Shown here piece after piece: positions 59,319-64,000 of a DNA stretch of 64,000 nucleotides (position 1 is its first letter; each line of letters starts with the position of its first letter). Source of the stretch: Streptomyces sp. NBC_01803 (GTDB lineage Bacteria; Actinomycetota; Actinomycetes; Streptomycetales; Streptomycetaceae); assembly GCF_035917415.1 (NCBI RefSeq), contig NZ_CP109073.1, positions 868,001 through 932,000 of the forward strand, in the 5' to 3' direction. Below the pieces are notes generated by a model. It worked only from the letters and a program-made list of their open reading frames with translations, had not been told where the DNA came from and made no database searches. A program made the translations under genes and the position numbers.

Positions 59319-61157
59319 TCAGTGCTTCCGGCGCCCGGAGCGGCGGTGTTCCGGCTCGTGCGCCGACTCGTCGCCGCCCGCCAGCAGCTCCTGGAGCTTC
59401 GACTTGATGCCCTTCTTGATCACCGGGCCCCGGTCGGCGTCGCCCTTGAGCAACGCCTTGGCCGTGGACTCCAGTTGCTCCCAGGTCGCGGACGGCGGGA
59501 TCGGCGGGATCGCCGGGTCGGTCATGAACTCCACGACCGCCGGGCCGGGCGCCGACAGCGCCTCGGTCCAGGCCGCCTCCACGTCCTCCGGCCGCTCCAC
59601 CCGCACGCCCGACAGGCCCAGCGTCCGCGCGAAAGCGGCCACGGACACGTCGGGCAGCTCCTGCGACGGCAGGAACTGCGGGGCGCCGGACATGGCGCGC
59701 ATCTCCCAGGTCACCTGATTCAGGTCGCGGTTGTTCCACACGCCGACGACCAGCCGCGGATCCTGCCAGGCGTGCCGATACTTGGCGGCCGTGATCAGCT
59801 CGGCCATGCCATTCATCTGCATCGCGCCGTCCCCGGCCAGCGCCACCACCGGCCGGTCGGGATGGGCGAACTTGGCGCCGATCGCGTACGGCACCGCGCA
59901 GCCCATGCTCGCCAGCGTGCCGGAGACCGAGCCGCGCATCGTGCCGCGCATGCTGATGTGCCGGGCATACCAGTTGGTCACCGAGGCGGAATCGACGGTG
60001 AGGATCGCGTTGTCCGGCAACAGCGGGTTCAGGCAGTGCGCGACGTACTGCGGGTTGATGGGATCGGCCGAGACCAACTCGGCCTGCCGGGCCAGCGCGT
60101 CGTGCCAGCGGTCCATGGCGGCGGCGATCCGCTCGTGTCGCTGCCGCGCGTCGGCCTTCTGGTGCAGCAGCGGCAGCAGCCGGCGCAGGGTGGTGCGGGC
60201 GTCGCCGACGAGGTTCACCTCGTACGGAAAACGCATGCCGATCAGCCCCGGGTCCACGTCGATCTGCACGCCCCTGGCCTTGCCGAACTCCGGCAGGAAC
60301 TGGCTGTAGGGGAAGCTCGATCCGATCGCGATCAGCGTGTCGCAGTCCCGCATCAACTCGTAGGAGGGGCGGGTGCCGAGCAGGCCGATCGTGCCGGTGA
60401 CGAACGGCAGTGTGTCGGGCAGCGCGTCCTTGCCGAGCAGCGCTTTGGCGACGCCGGCGCCCAGGGTGGCGGCCAGCTCCTCGACCTCGGCACGCGCCCC
60501 GGCGGCGCCCTGGCCGATGAGGATCCCCGTGTTCTCCCCGGAGTTGATGACCTCGGCGGCGCGCTCCAGGGCGTCGTCGGTGGGGGCCGTGGTCCAGCCG
60601 CTGAAGTCCCGGCTGGAGGGCACCATCCTGAAGGCGTGGGCCGGCGGCTCGTAGTCGAGGGCCTGCACGTCGGCCGGGACGACGACGACGGCCGGCGCGC
60701 GGCGGGCCGACGCGGTGCGGATGGCGCGGTCCAGGACGTTGGGCAGCTGCTCGGGGACGTTGACGGTCTCCAGGTAGATAGCGACATCCTTGAACAGGGC
60801 GTGCAGGTCCACCTCCTGCTGGTGAGAGCCGCCCATGGCGCTGCGGTCGGTCTGCCCGACCAGGGCGAGGACGGGCACGTGGTCGAGGGCCGCGTCGTAC
60901 AGCCCGTTGAGGAGGTGGATGGCGCCGGGCCCGGAGGTGGCGGCGCACACGCCCAGCTTCCCGCTGAACTTGGCGTAGCCGACGGCCTGGAACGCGGCCA
61001 TCTCCTCGTGCCGGGCCTGCACGAAGCGGGGCTGGTTCGCCGCCCGGCCCCAGGCGGCGAGGATTCCGTTGATGCCGTCGCCGGGGTAGCCGTAGACGAC
61101 GTCGACGTCCCACTCGCGCAGCCGGGCGAGGATGTGGTCGGCGACTTTCTGGCTCAT
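59319..61157 (-). CDS. poxB: Thiamine-diphosphate-dependent pyruvate oxidase/dehydrogenase-like enzyme
   Basis: This 612-residue ThDP enzyme has catalytic Glu51 in ARHEEMAAF, central NAD/FAD-type domain (LIGQGAAGARAEVEELA), and the ThDP motif GDGAMQMNGMAEL...WNNRDLN. It closely fits PoxB/YdaP-like pyruvate dehydrogenase (quinone) or oxidase, which convert pyruvate to acetate. A Lys/Gly/Arg-rich C-terminus is unusual. GGAAGG lies upstream of the ATG. It sits between the paralogous epimerase and the SDR in one likely operon. Confidence 0.9.
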   Translation of the reverse strand: MSQKVADHILARLREWDVDVVYGYPGDGINGILAAWGRAANQPRFVQARHEEMAAFQAVGYAKFSGKLGVCAATSGPGAIHLLNGLYDAALDHVPVLALVGQTDRSAMGGSHQQEVDLHALFKDVAIYLETVNVPEQLPNVLDRAIRTASARRAPAVVVVPADVQALDYEPPAHAFRMVPSSRDFSGWTTAPTDDALERAAEVINSGENTGILIGQGAAGARAEVEELAATLGAGVAKALLGKDALPDTLPFVTGTIGLLGTRPSYELMRDCDTLIAIGSSFPYSQFLPEFGKARGVQIDVDPGLIGMRFPYEVNLVGDARTTLRRLLPLLHQKADARQRHERIAAAMDRWHDALARQAELVSADPINPQYVAHCLNPLLPDNAILTVDSASVTNWYARHISMRGTMRGSVSGTLASMGCAVPYAIGAKFAHPDRPVVALAGDGAMQMNGMAELITAAKYRHAWQDPRLVVGVWNNRDLNQVTWEMRAMSGAPQFLPSQELPDVSVAAFARTLGLSGVRVERPEDVEAAWTEALSAPGPAVVEFMTDPAIPPIPPSATWEQLESTAKALLKGDADRGPVIKKGIKSKLQELLAGGDESAHEPEHRRSGRRKH

Positions 61158-61193
61158 CTCGCTTCACCTTCCGGAGGTCGCGTGCGGTGCTGC

Positions 61194-62318
61194 TCAGGGG
61201 CGTTGGCCGACGCCCGTGGCGAATTCGGAGAAGCGGCCGTGCCGCAGACGCGGGCGCAGCGGCGGGGTGACCATGCCCTCGTTGTGCCGCAGGCCGTCGA
61301 TCAGGTCGCGGATGGCGTCCTCCGCCGTGAACCGCGGCTTCCAGCCCAGCTCGCCGACCGCGCGCGAGCAGTCCATGACGGGCAGCCGCATCAGCGCGTC
61401 GAAGAGCTGCGGCTGGGCGGGCGCCAGCCGCGCGTGCCACGCGGCGGCCAGGGCCGTGCGCAGGACACCGCGCGGCATCCGCACCACCCGGGCGTCGAAC
61501 AGCCGGGCCAGCAGGGCGGCGTCGACCACCGGGTCGGCGGCCAGGTTGAACGCGCCGCGCACCGGTCGGGTGACGGCCAGCCGGTACGCCTCGGCCGCGT
61601 CGCTGGTGCGCAGCACCTGGAACCGCAGCCCCGGCACGTCGGGCACGACCGGGGTCAGCTCGGGGCGGACCAGCGGGCCGAAGAGCAGCGGGCCGAGGAA
61701 GAGGCGGCGCTGCGCGGCGGCGGACTCGCGGGCGAAGAGGAAGCCCGGCCGCATGCGGACCACGCGGGTGTCGGGCCGCTCGTACGCGAAGGCGTCCAGC
61801 AGCCGTTCGACGTACGCCTTCTCCCGGCTGTAGGGGGCGTCGGGCCAGCCGTGCGTGGGCCAGCTCTCGTCGACCGCGCGGTCCTTGGGGCCGGGCGAGT
61901 AGGCGCCGACGGAGGACGCCACGACCAGCGCCGGGACGCGGGCGGCGGCGACGGCGTTGAGCAGGCGGGTGGTGCCCAGCGCGTTGGTGCGCCAGGTCAT
62001 CAGGGGGTCGCGGGCGGGCTGGATCATCCAGGCCAGGTGCACGACGGCGTCGGCGTCGCGGAAGTGCTCGGTCAGCTCCGCCTGCGCCGTCTCGCCGTCC
62101 CGCAGGTCGACCGGCGCCCAGGTGGTCTTCTCGACCGGCCAGTCGGGGACGCGCCGGGCGAGGCCCACGACGGAGGTCACGGCCGGGTCGCCGGCGAGCG
62201 CTCTGATGAGGTGGGTTCCGACGTTGCCCGTCGCGCCCACCACGACGACCCGCAGCCCCTCGGCGCGCGGCCCGCCGGCGCGCGCGGCCGGCTGATCGGC
62301 GGCGTTCTCCGTTGACAT
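61194..62318 (-). CDS. NAD-dependent epimerase/dehydratase family protein (paralogue)
   Basis: This 374-residue extended SDR has VVVVGATGNVGTHLIRALAGD after a 24-residue leader, then VVHLAWMIQPARDP, SSVGAYSPGPKDRAVDESWPTHGWPDAPYSREKAYVERLLDAF, VVRMRPGFLFARES. It is a paralogue of the protein at 52927-53967. ATG at 62318 follows AAAGGA. It is probably the first gene of the run to 58025. The substrate is unknown. Confidence 0.88.
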   Translation of the reverse strand: MSTENAADQPAARAGGPRAEGLRVVVVGATGNVGTHLIRALAGDPAVTSVVGLARRVPDWPVEKTTWAPVDLRDGETAQAELTEHFRDADAVVHLAWMIQPARDPLMTWRTNALGTTRLLNAVAAARVPALVVASSVGAYSPGPKDRAVDESWPTHGWPDAPYSREKAYVERLLDAFAYERPDTRVVRMRPGFLFARESAAAQRRLFLGPLLFGPLVRPELTPVVPDVPGLRFQVLRTSDAAEAYRLAVTRPVRGAFNLAADPVVDAALLARLFDARVVRMPRGVLRTALAAAWHARLAPAQPQLFDALMRLPVMDCSRAVGELGWKPRFTAEDAIRDLIDGLRHNEGMVTPPLRPRLRHGRFSEFATGVGQRP

Positions 62319-62437
62319 CGGCACCGGTCCTTTCACACGGGGAGCTGTCCGGGTACCCGCCCGCCCTCGACAGAACACCCCGTTTGCCCGATTTTCGGGG
62401 GGGTACTTGGAGGCGGTCGTTGACGAAAGGAGATGAC

Positions 62438-63385
62438 ATGCGGTTTCGACACGCCGTCGTCACCGGCGGAGCCGGATTCCTGGGTTCGCACCTGTGCACC
62501 GCGCTGCTCGACCGGGGAGCGACTGTCACCTGCATTGACGACATGTGCACAGCGGATCCGCGGAACACAGCCCATCTGAGGGATCGCCCCGGCTTCACGG
62601 TCAGGCACGCCGACGTCGTACGGCCGTTCGAGGTCAGGTCCTCGCAGGTCGACCTCGTCCTGCACTTCGCCTCGCCGGCCTCGCCGGCCGACTATCTGCG
62701 GCTGCCGCTGCACACGCTGGAGACCGGCAGCCTCGGCACCCGCAACGCCCTGGCCCTGGCCCGCGAGCACGGGGCCCGTTTCGTGCTGGCGTCCACCTCC
62801 GAGGTGTACGGCGACCCGCTCCAGCACCCGCAGAGCGAGTCCTACTGGGGGCACGTCAACCCGGTCGGGCCGCGCAGCGTGTACGACGAGGCCAAGCGGT
62901 TCGGCGAGGCGCTGACCACGGCCGAGGCCGAGGTGAACGGCACGGACACCGGCATCGTGCGGCTGTTCAACACCTACGGCCCCGGCATGCGCGGCTACGA
63001 CGGGCGGGCCGTGCCGACGTTCATCCGGCAGGCGCTGGCCGGCGAGCCGCTGACCGTCACCGGGGACGGGCGGCAGACCCGTTCCCTCACCTATGTGGAC
63101 GACACCGTGCGCGGTGTGCTGGCGATGGCCGCCTCCGACCTGCGCGGGCCCGTCAATATCGGCAACCCCGTGGAGATCACCATGGGCGACCTGGCCCGCC
63201 TGGTCATCCGCCTGACCGGCTCGGACTCCACGGTGCGGCTCATCGAACGGCCCACCGACGACCCGACCGTGCGCTGCCCCGACATCACGCTGGCGCGCGG
63301 CAAGCTCCAGTGGGAACCGGAGGTCCCCGCCGAGGAGGGTTTGGCCCGCACCATCGCCTGGTACCGGGCGCCCGTCGCCGCCTGA
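62438..63385 (+). CDS. UDP-glucuronate decarboxylase-like NAD-dependent epimerase
   Basis: This 315-residue extended SDR has VTGGAGFLGSHLCTALLDRG, IDDMCTADPRNTAHL, FASPASPADYLRLPLHTLETGSLGTRNAL, ASTSEVYGDPLQHPQSESYWGHVNPVGPRSVYDEAKRFGEAL (catalytic YxxxK) and GDGRQTRSLTYVDDTVRGV. This is the pattern of UDP-glucuronic acid decarboxylases (UDP-xylose synthases). AAGGAG lies upstream of the ATG. It is followed by a carbamoyltransferase and likely belongs to a sugar-modification set. Confidence 0.88.
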   Translation: MRFRHAVVTGGAGFLGSHLCTALLDRGATVTCIDDMCTADPRNTAHLRDRPGFTVRHADVVRPFEVRSSQVDLVLHFASPASPADYLRLPLHTLETGSLGTRNALALAREHGARFVLASTSEVYGDPLQHPQSESYWGHVNPVGPRSVYDEAKRFGEALTTAEAEVNGTDTGIVRLFNTYGPGMRGYDGRAVPTFIRQALAGEPLTVTGDGRQTRSLTYVDDTVRGVLAMAASDLRGPVNIGNPVEITMGDLARLVIRLTGSDSTVRLIERPTDDPTVRCPDITLARGKLQWEPEVPAEEGLARTIAWYRAPVAA

Positions 63386-63456
63386 ACCGCGGTCCCGACC
63401 GCTCCCCGGACCGCTCCCCGAACCGCTGCCCCGAACCATGAGCCCGGAGGGCCTTC

Positions 63457-64000
63457 ATGCGCGTACTCGGAATCAACGCCCTGTTCCACGATCCCGCCGC
63501 GGCCCTCGTCATCGACGGCCGCACGGTCGCGGCGGCCGAGGAGGAACGCTTCTCGCGCCGCAAGCACGGCAAGCGGCCGGTCCCGTTCGCCGCCTGGGAG
63601 CTTCCGGAGCTGGCGGCGGCCTGGTGCCTGGGGCAGGCCGGGCTCCGGCCGGAGGACCTGGACGCCGTCACCTACTCGTTCGACCCGGCGCTGGCCCGGC
63701 CCGCCGAGGCGATGGGCCTGCACGATCCGTGGGACCACCTGCGGCTGGCCTATGCCAGGGAGGCGCCGAACTTCCTGGCCACCGCGCTGCCGGGCCTGGA
63801 CCCGCGACAGGTGCGGTTCGTGCCGCACCACATGGCGCACGCGGCGTCGTCGGCGTTCGCCGCGCCGTTCGCGGAGAACTCCTCGGTGCTCGTCCTCGAC
63901 GGCCGGGGCGAGTCCGCCTCGCACCTGGCCGCGCGGCGCGTCGGGGACCGGCTGGAGCCGCTGCGCGGTCAGGAGCTGCCGCACTCGCTGGGCCTGGTCT
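63457..64000 (+). CDS. Carbamoyltransferase (NodU/CmcH family), partial
   Basis: The first 181 residues are visible. The N-terminus reads MRVLGINALFHDPAAALVIDGRTVAAAEEERFSRRKHG, and VPHHMAHAASSAFAAPFAENSSVLVLDGRGES carries the metal- and carbamoyl-adenylate-binding HxxxH and D residues of the YrdC/HypF-like fold. The gene runs off the window. It likely O-carbamoylates a sugar or natural product, and follows the UDP-xylose-synthase-like gene by about 70 bases containing 12-base repeats. CCGGAGGG lies upstream of the ATG. Confidence 0.9.
   Translation, partial: MRVLGINALFHDPAAALVIDGRTVAAAEEERFSRRKHGKRPVPFAAWELPELAAAWCLGQAGLRPEDLDAVTYSFDPALARPAEAMGLHDPWDHLRLAYAREAPNFLATALPGLDPRQVRFVPHHMAHAASSAFAAPFAENSSVLVLDGRGESASHLAARRVGDRLEPLRGQELPHSLGLV

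Noticed and set aside
58225..62598. A minus-strand open frame of about 1,450 codons
   Set aside because: It lies out of frame over the SDR, PoxB-like and epimerase genes, is Arg/Pro/Gly-rich and has no domain. It is a high-GC shadow frame.

Overview
The window is very high-GC actinobacterial DNA with strong G/C third-codon bias, many GTG starts, ATGA/GTGA/TGATG gene overlaps, a complete SapB-type (ram/amf) lanthipeptide locus and a TTA codon in its regulator. Together these point to Streptomyces or a close relative. No rRNA, CRISPR array or complete insertion sequence was seen. There is one candidate tRNA. All database-type identifications here are from recognition of motifs and architecture, not from searches.

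0-3 kb: a partial gene, then a P1B-4 metal-export ATPase and an ArsR/SmtB sensor. A candidate operator precedes the ATPase and a leaderless promoter precedes the sensor. A striking 24-nt tandem array starts exactly at the sensor's stop codon.

3-15 kb: one long minus-strand operon, reading from 15.1 kb down to 3.1 kb. It encodes a lipoprotein solute-binding protein, a HAD hydrolase, an FAD amine/amino-acid oxidase-like enzyme, two DppBC-type permeases, a GntR regulator, two DppDF-type ATPases, a His-rich CDF metal transporter, an aldehyde dehydrogenase and a second GntR regulator. It looks like an import-oxidise-oxidise pathway for an unidentified amine-containing substrate.

15-23 kb: ordinary accessory genes: SDR, TPR protein, WrbA, GNAT, OsmC-like protein, small membrane proteins, a MocR regulator divergent from a methyltransferase, and a secreted glycerophosphodiesterase lying between two copies of the same hairpin.

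23-26.8 kb: an island-like patch with a lower-GC XRE/TPR regulator abutting a tRNA-like sequence with a UAA anticodon, small ORFs, the 3' stump of a streptogrisin-type protease, an MGMT and an orphan Imm51 immunity protein.

27.3-36 kb: the ram locus. ramC (LanKC), ramS (44-aa precursor), ramA and ramB (ABC exporter) lie on the minus strand and converge on ramR, whose fourth codon is TTA. An intact streptogrisin-type protease lies upstream of ramC.

36-46.7 kb: an ATP-binding (HATPase) protein with a conserved partner, an ATP-dependent DNA ligase, a kinase-DUF4180 fusion, a GH31 glycosidase, a tandem pair of CNNM/CorC transporters, DUF2795, an SDR and an MFS exporter.

46.8-64 kb: a stress and redox island. 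It holds a zinc ADH, an orphan cytochrome oxidase subunit I with a small membrane partner, hemerythrin-like gene remnants, SRPBCC and phytoene-desaturase-like proteins, two paralogous epimerases, DUF2267, CBS, a SigB/SigF-type sigma factor coupled to a P450, an MFS remnant in an inverted repeat, an SDR, a PoxB-like enzyme, a UDP-glucuronate-decarboxylase-like enzyme and a carbamoyltransferase cut by the window end. In-frame short tandem repeats recur across the whole window.
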